DNA of 50,606 nt, from NCBI RefSeq assembly GCF_014639435.1, contig NZ_BMFZ01000017.1, forward strand, positions 1 through 50,606. Direction: 5' to 3'. This document shows positions 20,231 to 28,596 of the stretch, in pieces (the stretch's first letter is position 1; the number at the start of each line of letters is the position of its first letter). Origin of the DNA: Hafnia psychrotolerans (GTDB lineage Bacteria; Pseudomonadota; Gammaproteobacteria; Enterobacterales; Enterobacteriaceae). The notes below the pieces were generated by a model. The model was not told the DNA's origin. It saw only the letters and a list, made by a program, of their open reading frames with translations, and searched no databases. The position numbers and the translations under genes were made by a program.

Positions 20231-20984
20231 AAAAATAACAATGAAATATTTCTATATTTTATTTTTCACACCTCACTTAGCACATGCTACGTATTATAAT
20301 GAAGTGTCAATTAATGGCTCCAGCATTTTATTAGACAAAAATGAAAATGCCATTTTGAATATAATAAAAAATCACTCTGACACTAAGTGTAAAATTAACA
20401 ATTGGAATATAACGTATAACAATGGCGCAGGTGTTATATCATTAACAACGGATAAAAAGGCTATACTTCTGGCCAATACACAGTCATACCTTTACGTAGA
20501 TGAGGTAATTAATTGCCAGGAAGGGGGAGTTTCATTACACAAAGTCCCAGTTCCAAACTCATATCCATTTGGCACCGTTATAGATTTAAACTTTGAAAAG
20601 AAAATCTATCTCTCTGTAGTATTAGAAGACATAAGTACCTTGAGTTATACTGCCATCGTGTCTAAATTCGATAGCAATAAAAATATAATCAATGCCAAAG
20701 GATTTGAAAATAAACAGACAACTAATAAAGATAATTCATTTTATTTAGAAGGATCAAGTGGCGGATACGGTGGTAAAATATCCATAAATGGGAAGTATAT
20801 CTTCCCTGTCAATCTGGACTGTTCCTCTGACTCATTCCCTGGGATCTGGGATCTCGAAAACAAAAAAAGAGTTGTATTCTCATCACATAAAAATAGCAGC
20901 ATCACTATAGATGAGAAATGTCATAAACTTTTCAACGGCGTGGCCAGTCTAGAAGAACTTGGAGGGGAGTTAGTCTCAAAATAA
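20217..20984 (+). CDS. Secreted protein, candidate immunity protein for effector 1
   Basis: A 255-residue protein I do not recognise by family. It begins with a signal peptide (MKYFYILFFTPHLAHA after a short MINVKKIT leader), so it should be periplasmic. That is where an immunity protein to a peptidoglycan-degrading T6SS effector must act. The start overlaps the end of the effector 1 gene by 14 bases, with AAGGA eight bases before the ATG, so the pair is translationally coupled. Cysteines occur in spaced pairs (CKINNW, NCQEGG, LDCSS, EKCHK), compatible with disulfides. The DNA is AT-rich, unlike the T6SS core. A broken paralogue follows at 21059. Immunity is inferred from order, location signal and pairing only. 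Confidence 0.7.
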   Translation: MINVKKITMKYFYILFFTPHLAHATYYNEVSINGSSILLDKNENAILNIIKNHSDTKCKINNWNITYNNGAGVISLTTDKKAILLANTQSYLYVDEVINCQEGGVSLHKVPVPNSYPFGTVIDLNFEKKIYLSVVLEDISTLSYTAIVSKFDSNKNIINAKGFENKQTTNKDNSFYLEGSSGGYGGKISINGKYIFPVNLDCSSDSFPGIWDLENKKRVVFSSHKNSSITIDEKCHKLFNGVASLEELGGELVSK

Positions 20985-21058
20985 GGACCTCCTTAAGTTG
21001 TATAACTTCAAAAACACCCAAGCAAGACCCTCACTAGGTTAGCCAAAAGGGAATTAAT

Positions 21059-21824
21059 ATGAAGCTAATACAATTATGTCTTTGTGCAACACTCCCACTT
21101 TGGCCAAATTTTTCATTTTCAGATTAAAACACTAGTGGTTATTATTCGAAAAAAATAAAAATAAATGGGGGAAAGTTTTATTATCAGATGAAAAAACCAA
21201 TTCAATTTCTATTCAAAGTGAAAACAGGGAAATACGACAGTGCACAATAATTAACCTAGATAAAGGTGATGTTAAGGATGGCGGAAAACTTCTTAACCTT
21301 ACGAGTGATAGGAAAGCAATTATATTATTTTCTTCCCATAGATATCTATTAATGAATGAGTTAAATGAGTGTAGAAACGGCAAGACGAAACTATACTATC
21401 TACCCAACTCGCACATTACTATGCTACAGGATGTAAATTTCGAAATAAGTTATTTCTTCAGTTTTCATTAGAAGATAAAGACAGTTGGTTAACATCTCTT
21501 TCTCATTTTGGTAGCGATATAAACTTGTTGCGTGACGCAGGTTTTTACAATCCCAAAAATAAAAAAATAGAGCAAGGATTTTCTCTGGGAGATAGCAATG
21601 GTGACGGTCAAATTTCAACTAATGGAAAATATGTCGTAGTAAATGACTTTAACTGCCAGGAAGGTAAAATACCTGCAGGATCTGGGGTCTGGAATATAAA
21701 GATTAACAAACGAGTGATTTTTCCAACGAAAATAGACGAATTTGGAAGGATTAGAAACAGTGATGAAATACTAGAAAAGTGTATTAAAGTTTTTGAAGGG
21801 GTGTCTACTATTCAAAAACTGTGA
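21059..21824 (+). pseudogene. Decayed paralogue of the effector 1 immunity candidate
   Basis: A strong ribosome site (AAAAGGGA) and an ATG at 21059 open a signal peptide (MKLIQLCLCATLPLWPNFSF) that hits an in-frame TAA at 21125. The rest is recoverable in pieces: GYYSKKIKINGG in the same frame; then, after a shift near 21175, VLLSDEKTNSISIQ through LTSDRKAIILFSSHRYLLMNE; then, after another shift near 21445, LFLQFSLEDKDSWLTS through SGVWNIKINKRVIF and EKCIKVFEG to the stop at 21824. These match the order of segments in the intact gene at 20217 (SINGSSILLDKNENAI, TTDKKAILLANTQSYLYVDE, GIWDLENKKRVVF, EKCHKLFNG). So it is one gene with a stop and two frameshifts, a former second immunity protein. 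Confidence 0.8.
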
Positions 21825-21990
21825 GGAACATTAGGCTTGTGAGAATATAGCAGGTAATTGTGCAGCACAAAAAAAAGGAAAAACCTCGCCTCACAAATAT
21901 AAGATAAAAAATAGTTTGTTCTGCAAGACTGCTATTTAAATTAGAAAATTAATTGACAAAAATGTCATAAATTTATTAAGTTCACGCACC

Positions 21991-22247
21991 GGATGGAATT
22001 ACTCGCCAGCGAGGCCATCACCAGCACCGAAGATGAAATCTACATTACCGCGAAGAAGAAGATCACGCTTAACGCCGGGGGCAATTATATCACGCTGGAT
22101 GAGAACAAGATTGAGTCTGGTACGGCGGGTGACTATCTGACGAAGGCGGGGAACTACGGTCGGCAGGAAAAGGCAAATAAACCAGAAGATTTTCCGAGTG
22201 TCGCCCCGGAAACAACAGAACCCACCAGTCACTTCACTTTTTCCTGA
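21991..22247 (+). pseudogene. Orphan vgrG 3-prime tail
   Basis: About 84 codons match the end of the VgrG encoded at 15576: needle residues TSTEDEIYITAKKKITLNA, then ITLDENKIESGTAGDYLTKAG and YGRQEKANKPEDFPS, finishing in FTFS where the intact VgrG has WLFS. Relative to the intact gene it lacks two residues of the AITITSTEDE stretch and differs at many sites, so it comes from a different vgrG allele, not a fresh copy. The first ATG (21993) is just an internal methionine of the needle and has no ribosome site; translation is unlikely. The matching sequence starts abruptly at about 21991. It ends 14 bases before effector 2, the same arrangement as vgrG-effector 1, so it marks a transplanted cassette. 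Confidence 0.85.
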
Positions 22248-22261
22248 CAAGGAGTCACAAC

Positions 22262-24484
22262 ATGATTATCAGTCCTCCATTTCTGAGAAATAGGGATGCA
22301 ACCCAGTCAGATGCTGACTGGGTTGACGCCATGATGCCTGTCAGTTCCCGCAGAGGATATCCTCTTAATGCGTCGGATTCATGGCATGGCGGGATCCATA
22401 TACAGCATACGGACTCAGGCGCATTGCCTGAGAAGGTCAGGGCAATAGCTGACGGTACGGTCGTGTCGTTTCGAATGCCTTCAAAACCCTGGGAAAGAGA
22501 TCAATTCCCGCTGAAGTATTCGCCTCTCAGAGGAACGGATGATGGCTATGTTTTATTGAAACATGAGACTGAAATCGGTTCCGGTGAAGACGGGAAGGTT
22601 GTTTTTTACTCCTTGTACATGCATCTGAAACATCTTGAAGCAGAGATTAAAATTGACGCTAAAATCTATCGTAAAGCCCCGCTGGGTTCTTCGGGAATGA
22701 CTGATGGGCAGAATGAATTTCATTTCCAGATTTTCTGTGATGATGCAAATACCAGGAAATTGATAGGTAGAACTACTGGCGAGTTAAATATTAATGAAAG
22801 CGGCCGGACAGATGTTGTCTATGGCGATGTTCATTTCTATCTGCCTGCAGGAACGAAATTTTATGAGGCGCGGCCTTCGACTAATATAGCTACTACAACG
22901 AACTTGAATGAAGTGCATACCAGTGCGGTTCCGTTGTACGCAAGCATGAGTCTCAGCAAAGGGGCATGCACGATGATCACGCGACAGGCATGTGCGGATG
23001 CAGAAGGTGCCTTTGAGCCTGTTGGCTTACCCCTGGTCAATGCCGACGGCGAGGACTATGAGTACAACCTTTATAAAACAGCCACCTCACGCTATCCGCA
23101 AAGTCCGAGTGCCGGATATGAACTGCTGCGCTTTGGGCGAATTATTAACACTGAACATGAAACCCTGGTTCCTGCTGATGCCCCCTTATGGATGACCGTA
23201 AACTATCCCGGTGGACAAGGTGTTGTGAACCTTGCCGTAGCGGCTGTCAAAAAGTTCAGCGATGCTGATTTCCCCCACTGGACGGGATGGCAACTGATTG
23301 ATGATGATAAAGACACGCACAGCCAGTGCAACTCGGCGGCAATAAGAAAGCTCAGGGATGAAGACAGGTACGAAGCACAAAGCAGCAAACTCATCTGCTG
23401 TATTCCGTTTGAGTGGGAAAAAAGCACAATTGATGCCCGGTACAAATGGCTGATGACTGGTCTGCCCTGGGAGCAGTGCACACCGGAAAAAACCGCAACG
23501 TGGCAAATACCGGGATCTCAGGAATCGAAGGATCGAATTCTGATGAGCGAAGAAGACTACGGTAGGTTTAAACAGCATGCAGAGGCCCTGTGTTTTGATT
23601 CAGGGGCCCTGGGGTCAGGGAAAGTATGGCATTTTGATCCGCGTGGATTTATTGAGCATTTCAGGAAGTGTGGCTGGGTAGATGAGATAGATTTAAGTAG
23701 GATTTACTCCACTACAGCTAAAAATATTAGGGAAAAATACCGTGCTTCTATTAATTTTATATTAATTAAATATGGCATGAATAATCCAATGCGCGCAGCT
23801 CACTTCTTGGGGCAAGGTGCAATTGAATCACAAAACTTAAATCTTATGGTTGAGGGTTCTGTTTCATTTAGCCGTCATCCTGAGCATCCATCATTTTCCG
23901 AAGAAATTAATGGCTATTATGCTGACCCGAAAGATATTTATGGTTACTTCCACAATTATGAGCGTGAAGGTAATGATTTGGGGAATGTCACTAAAAGTGA
24001 TTTAAGAGATTCAAGAAATAATATTTTGACTGTGGTTATTGGAAGAGACTCAAGTAATAGGCCAATTTTAACTGCGCCTCAAAGGAGAACTATTGATTCA
24101 ACTTTATCTCATATTGGAGATGGGATGAAATTCCGCGGGCGAGGATTTAAACAGTTAACCGGCCTGGCGAATTACACGGGATATTGGACTTATAGAGGAT
24201 GGTTGCGTAGTACGGATTATGATAATAGTTGGTGGCGAAATCCAAATCGATTAAGGGTTCCTTTAATCGATGATCCTCAAAATATATCGACAATACCGTA
24301 TAATTGTATTGATTCTGGAGGGCAATTCGTAGCAAAAAATGGAGTTTTACGAAGAGCAGATGCAGGAGTTACACGCGATAGTTCAAGATCTGTTAGTATG
24401 GTGATAAACAGATGGGATCAGCAATCTTTTGAGCGCAGATTTCAATCAACGAAAGATACATATTCTATTATTGGGGATAATTAA
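22262..24484 (+). CDS. VgrG-linked effector 2: intact M23-like module fused to GH19/lysozyme-like domain
   Basis: A 740-residue intact effector. Residues about 35-165 are the M23/LytM-like module (WHGGIHIQH, YMHL, HFQIF); about 165-470 is the linker shared with effectors 1 and 3, ending at HFRKCGW near residue 471. The rest is a GH19-type domain: FLGQGAIESQN with the likely catalytic glutamate near residue 521, and KFRGRGFKQLTGLANY near residue 622, the sugar-binding loop signature of GH19 chitinases and phage endolysins. The likely target is peptidoglycan in the periplasm of a struck cell, delivered on a VgrG spike. AAGGAG lies 8 bases before the ATG. It directly follows an orphan vgrG tail and is exactly abutted by immunity candidate 2. 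The N-module is GC-richer than the C-domain, a usual sign of domain swapping. Confidence 0.82.
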   Translation: MIISPPFLRNRDATQSDADWVDAMMPVSSRRGYPLNASDSWHGGIHIQHTDSGALPEKVRAIADGTVVSFRMPSKPWERDQFPLKYSPLRGTDDGYVLLKHETEIGSGEDGKVVFYSLYMHLKHLEAEIKIDAKIYRKAPLGSSGMTDGQNEFHFQIFCDDANTRKLIGRTTGELNINESGRTDVVYGDVHFYLPAGTKFYEARPSTNIATTTNLNEVHTSAVPLYASMSLSKGACTMITRQACADAEGAFEPVGLPLVNADGEDYEYNLYKTATSRYPQSPSAGYELLRFGRIINTEHETLVPADAPLWMTVNYPGGQGVVNLAVAAVKKFSDADFPHWTGWQLIDDDKDTHSQCNSAAIRKLRDEDRYEAQSSKLICCIPFEWEKSTIDARYKWLMTGLPWEQCTPEKTATWQIPGSQESKDRILMSEEDYGRFKQHAEALCFDSGALGSGKVWHFDPRGFIEHFRKCGWVDEIDLSRIYSTTAKNIREKYRASINFILIKYGMNNPMRAAHFLGQGAIESQNLNLMVEGSVSFSRHPEHPSFSEEINGYYADPKDIYGYFHNYEREGNDLGNVTKSDLRDSRNNILTVVIGRDSSNRPILTAPQRRTIDSTLSHIGDGMKFRGRGFKQLTGLANYTGYWTYRGWLRSTDYDNSWWRNPNRLRVPLIDDPQNISTIPYNCIDSGGQFVAKNGVLRRADAGVTRDSSRSVSMVINRWDQQSFERRFQSTKDTYSIIGDN

Positions 24485-24967
24485 ATGAAAATCATTATGA
24501 TGTTTTTTTTATTTTTGTTTGCTAATTCGTGTTATAGCCGGGAAGAGTATAAATCAACTTCACTGGAAGAGGCTGCTATAAATACCCCTGTAAAATGGAA
24601 AGTAAACAAAAAAAATGGTTGTTTAATTATTAGGGCTGAGCATGCAAATGCATCCGATTACCTTAAACTATGCAGAAATTCCTTCAGTGAGGAAAGTGAT
24701 TATTTCACCATGAATGATCGCGGGGAATGGGAGGCAGTAACTGATGGTATCCCGGTTTTGGCAGATATAAACGTTACATCGAAATTTACCGGGATGAGCG
24801 CAGTAATTTCGTGCAAGTATGAAGATGATGCTGGATACCATTCTGAACAGTGTTTTCAGGCAGAAATAAATTTACCAAAAAAGATAAATTTCATTTTTAC
24901 TGGCAGAGGAGACCCGTCCTTATTTGATTATTACAAAATCATATATCTTTCATTCAAGGTAAGATGA
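24485..24967 (+). CDS. Secreted small protein, candidate immunity protein for effector 2
   Basis: A 160-residue protein of no family I recognise. It has a signal peptide (MKIIMMFFLFLFANSCYS, cleaved after CYS or, if a lipoprotein, at the cysteine of ANSC; the lipobox is poor). The mature part has three further cysteines (GCLI, KLCRN, ISCKY) and CFQA. The ATG directly follows the TAA of effector 2 with GGGGA eight bases upstream, so it is co-translated. A periplasmic location fits protection against a cell-wall hydrolase. It shows no clear resemblance to immunity candidate 1, which matches the different C-terminal domain of effector 2. Confidence 0.7.
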   Translation: MKIIMMFFLFLFANSCYSREEYKSTSLEEAAINTPVKWKVNKKNGCLIIRAEHANASDYLKLCRNSFSEESDYFTMNDRGEWEAVTDGIPVLADINVTSKFTGMSAVISCKYEDDAGYHSEQCFQAEINLPKKINFIFTGRGDPSLFDYYKIIYLSFKVR

Positions 24968-25114
24968 TTCATGTATCCAGAAGGAAATTTCAAGATCAAT
25001 TAATACAAAGGAAAAATAATTTCGAATGATAATCGTGAATTCGTGCTTGAAATTCCTGAGTAAAATCAACCTAAGTGAGATGGGTGAATAAGTAAATATC
25101 ATTTTTAATCGTTT

Positions 25115-25492
25115 TTTGGAAATACTGTCCATTAACGTCTACGCACAAGAGTTAGTGTTTAAATTCTCAATTTAAAATAATATCAACCTGTCAAGATGGT
25201 GATGCTCTAACATACAAATTTAGCGAAAAGAAATAAAGGAAATAAATAGAGTTAAGAGAAGGTTTTATAATTCAAATAGAAAACAAAATATACTGATGGG
25301 TATAGGCTGAATAGCTCCATTGAGTTTAAAAATCGAATATAAAGATATATTGTTAATGAAGGTTTAAATAGCGTTGCTTAAGAGCAATGATCGATAGAAT
25401 GGCTAGGTGTAAAAAACAGTGATATTATAAGTTCAATTGATTGCAATGTCGATAATGGTTATCTGTCCGATGTAGATATCAGCTACAAATAA
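25115..25492 (+). pseudogene. Heavily decayed secreted-protein gene between effectors 2 and 3
   Basis: No long frame survives, but protein-like pieces remain in order on the plus strand: LEILSINVYAQELV (like a signal-peptide end) near 25116; then ISTCQDGDALTYKFSEKK in another frame, with its stop at 25236; REGFIIQIENKIY near 25256; and WLGVKNSDIISSIDCNVDN to DISYK with its stop at 25492. Size and position fit a lost immunity gene. It fills most of the gap 24968-25511; I see nothing else there. Evidence is weak for any single piece and rests on the set. Confidence 0.4.
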
Positions 25493-25511
25493 TATATATT
25501 TAACTACGTAT

Positions 25512-27284
25512 GAAGTCATCAGGAAGCTTACCGCCAAGGCTAATGATGAGCTGAATATTAATGAAAGCGGCCGGACAGATGTTGTCTATGGCGATGTTCA
25601 TTTCTATCTGCCTGCAGGAACGAAATTTTATGAGGCGCGGCCTTCGACTAATATAGCTACTACAACGAACTTGAATGAAGTGCATACCAGTGCGGTTCCG
25701 TTGTACGCAAGCATGAGTCTCAGCAAAGGGGCATGCACGATGATCACGCGACAGGCATGTGCGGATGCAGAAGGTGCCTTTGAGCCTGTTGGCTTACCCC
25801 TGGTCAATGCCGACGGCGAGGACTATGAATACAACCTTTATAAAACAGCCACCTCACGCTATCCGCAAAGTCCGAGTGCCGGATATGAACTGCTGCGCTT
25901 TGGGCGAATTATTAACACTGAACATGAAACCCTGGTTCCTGCTGATGCCCCCTTATGGATGACCGTAAACTATCCCGGTGGACAAGGTGTTGTGAACCTT
26001 GCCGTAGCGGCTGTCAAAAAATTCAGCGATGCTGATTTCCCCCACTGGACGGGATGGCAACTGATTGATGATGATAAAGACACGCACAGCCAGTGCAACT
26101 CTGCGGCAATAAGAAAGCTCAGGGATGAAGACAGGTACGAAGCACAAAGCAGCAAACTCATCTGCTGTATTCCGTTTGAGTGGGAAAAAAGCACAATTGA
26201 TGCCCGGTACAAATGGCTGATGACTGGTCTGCCCTGGGAGCAGTGCGCACCGGAAAAAACCGCAACGTGGCAAATACCGGGATCTCAGGAATCGAAGGAT
26301 CGAATTCTGATGAGCGAAGAAGACTACGGTAGGTTTAAACAGCATGCAGAGGCCCTGTGTTTTGATTCAGGGGCCTTGGGGTCAGGGAAAGTATGGCATT
26401 TTGATCCGCGTGGATTTATTGAGCATTTCAGGAAGTGTGGGTGGGTGAGCTTATCTGAGATGATACAAACAGTTCCAAGTAGCGCGTTGAGAAAAACAAG
26501 CAGAGACAGATATGCTTGGGAAGTAATAAATAGTCGTTTGAAAACACCTGGTTCGGTACTGGTCAATCATATCAATAACTTGAACAACATGATGAGAAAA
26601 TACTGCATAAATACGCCTTATAGGATTTCATGTTTTTTAGGTAATGCGGTACAAGAAACCCAGTGGCTAAGTACGCTTCATGAAGGTGGTGGCAGTAATT
26701 TGTGGTATGCCCCATGGTATGGGCGTGGATTTCTTCAACTAACCAATCCAGAGAACTACCTTAACTATTTTGAATATACTGGGACATCTGTGCAAGCATC
26801 TCTAAAACACAGTCTAGTAGATGCATATGCTACAATAGCTGCCCAACCCCCAGCTAAAAGGTCTAATACAACGTTACAAGACCGTCACTTTCCGACACTA
26901 CCTTCCGATATTATCGGGTTGAGGGAGGGGGTTAGTGAGAACAATTCATCTAATATATCAGCTGCAGACAGTGCTGGTTTTTATTGGGTGAAAAATAAGA
27001 TGGCAAAATATGCAGACATGGAAAATACTCTTGAAAGAGTTTCAGTTAACTCTAATAGTGGAACGAAGTATTATTATCGGAGCTCTTCCTTCTGGAAAGC
27101 TAGCGCAGCAGTTAATTTACCCGGTAGGATAAACAGCCTTTATAGCCCTTCATTAAATGGATTTGATGCAAGATGTTGTGCATACGGAGTCGCTCTGGCT
27201 ATTTTAACCGAAGATAAATTCCCGGACACCTCTGGAAATTTAACAATTTTATTTCCAGAAGGGTATACTCATAGGAAGTATTAG
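25512..27284 (+). pseudogene. Effector 3: 5-prime-truncated copy with a different GH19-type C-domain
   Basis: The reading frame matches effector 2 from about the linker start (EVIRKLTAKANDELNINESG against NTRKLIGRTTGELNINESG) onward. The whole M23-like module and any start region are missing. The first ATG in frame is 25671 (537 residues), without a ribosome site. From 25554 to 26446 the DNA equals 22787-23679 with about six mismatches and no indel; identity then stops abruptly right after the codons for HFRKCGW. The unique C-domain is again GH19-like: FLGNAVQETQW (glutamate) and WYGRGFLQLTNPENYLNYF. It looks like a displaced cassette that could swap its C-domain into a full-length effector. 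It may be silent now. Immunity candidate 3 follows one base after its stop. Confidence 0.78.
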
Positions 27285-27285
27285 T

Positions 27286-27914
27286 ATGAAATTAGCATGC
27301 CTTACTATTTTTTTTGAGCTTTAGCACATTTGCGTTAAATACAGTGCCATCGCATCAAGATAAACCACCTTCAATTATTAGGAGCTTATCATCAAATTCC
27401 AATGCTGATATTTCTTCATCATCAAGCTTTGATGCTTGCAATGTGCACTTCAAAGACTATGTATTTCCTATATTAACGGATGATGAATATTACAAAAAAA
27501 TATCCTATTTCAGAATGGATTTGTCTTTATTCTGGAGATGCATTTGAGGCAGGATATGATACTCAAAAAACCAACAATAATGGTGTTAATGAAAGCAGCA
27601 CAGACAATAAAATCGCATATGACTATAAAAATAAAGAATGGAAATCTGTGCCAGATGGAAATTACAAAAAAAATGGCAAAAAAAATCAATTAGAATTAAT
27701 AAAAGTTGAGAGTGAAAATTCTAACGGCTACATAGCTATAGATAACATGAAAAAACTTAAAGACGGTAGTATTGGTGAAGGATTTTATTTTTGCCTAATA
27801 CATAATAACAATGCACTTTGTGGGTCTGGTGAGAGTGTTAAAAGTAATGGCGAATGTATTTCTTCTCAAGATGCATTAAAATTATTAAGCAGTGTTTCGT
27901 TTGACGACAACTAG
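27286..27914 (+). pseudogene. Broken secreted-protein gene, former immunity candidate for effector 3
   Basis: An ATG one base after the effector 3 stop opens a signal peptide, MKLACLTIF, which is thrown out of frame by one extra T in the run of eight (27308-27315). Removing one T gives LSFSTFALNTVPSHQDKPPS and onward. A second extra base in an A run near 27491-27497 breaks the frame again; removing it gives DDEYYKKYPISEWICLY and then GDAFEAGYDTQK to the stop at 27914. The corrected product is about 208 residues and secreted. Both defects are +1 in homopolymers, so they could be real decay, slip-strand phase switching, or sequencing errors. No family recognised. Confidence 0.7.
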
Positions 27915-27956
27915 AATCATTCTGTCAGAATGACATTAAACAGGAGGGATGAGTCT

Positions 27957-28296
27957 ATGAATTTTTATTTTGTATAGCGGTTATTTTTTATAGATTAGCA
28001 AAGGACACATTAGAAGACAAAACAACCCAAACGAGGTCGTAAAAAATGTTTTATGCAGGAGGGAACTATAAATAAAAAATGGACAATTAGATTATACAAC
28101 CACTCCTGGAATCAGAAATATTGATTTCTCAAAGTTGCCTATATTTACCTCCAATTCGGTTAAAATAAAAGATGGTGAGTTCGATGCATTGTCTTCTTCA
28201 GGGGATGAACGCTCTTCCAAAATGACTCTAAGCCATGGGGAAACCCTCATGATTGACGCGCGCAAACTGCAAACATTCAAAAAAGAAAAGAAATAA
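27957..28296 (+). pseudogene. Second decayed secreted-protein gene after effector 3
   Basis: AGGAGGGA precedes an ATG at 27957 by seven bases, but the frame stops after MNFYFV. Pieces in other frames continue the protein: CIAVIFYRLAKDTLEDKTT (signal-peptide end and start of mature part), a short FYAGGNYK, then a long clean stretch from 28072 to the TAA at 28294-28296 (NGQLDYTTTPGIRNIDFSKL to KLQTFKKEKK). At least two frameshifts are needed. It resembles the other small secreted genes of the island in size and composition but not visibly in sequence. Confidence 0.55.
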
Positions 28297-28596
28297 TTCT
28301 TTATATTGTATTGATTTTTTAAAATAGAAATATAGGTTGTAATTAAGTAATGTGCTGAATTAAATGAACTGTAATGTAACATAGGGTAAGAAGCTTAAGC
28401 CATTATGAAAGGTTTACCGAAAAAATCTTTACTTATCGACCGACCGCATCTCAACTCTTAGCTTAATAAATAGAAGAGTTACAAAATTATTTCGCCAAAA
28501 TTTATTTACTCAAGACGACCTTAGTTAGATTAAATGCGCTATTAATTTACGCCCCAGTTTAATTTAATCTCTGACCTTTAATATTCGAGTCCTCCC
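28297..28596. other. 300-base AT-rich gap with an inverted repeat
   Basis: This non-coding stretch separates the effector island from the second T6SS block, so it should hold the promoter for the operon that starts at 28597. AGATTAAAT (28527-28535) and ATTTAATCT (28562-28570) form a perfect 9-base inverted repeat with a 26-base spacer, ending 26 bases before the next start codon. It may be a pair of operator half-sites. No gene or terminator was seen. Confidence 0.45.

Noticed and set aside
21993-22247. Independent small gene
   Set aside because: It starts at an internal methionine of the VgrG needle, without a ribosome site; it is a gene fragment.
20985-28596. CRISPR array or tRNA-linked attachment site in the AT-rich island
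   Set aside because: No regular short repeats with spacers and no tRNA cloverleaf or direct repeat flanks were found by eye.
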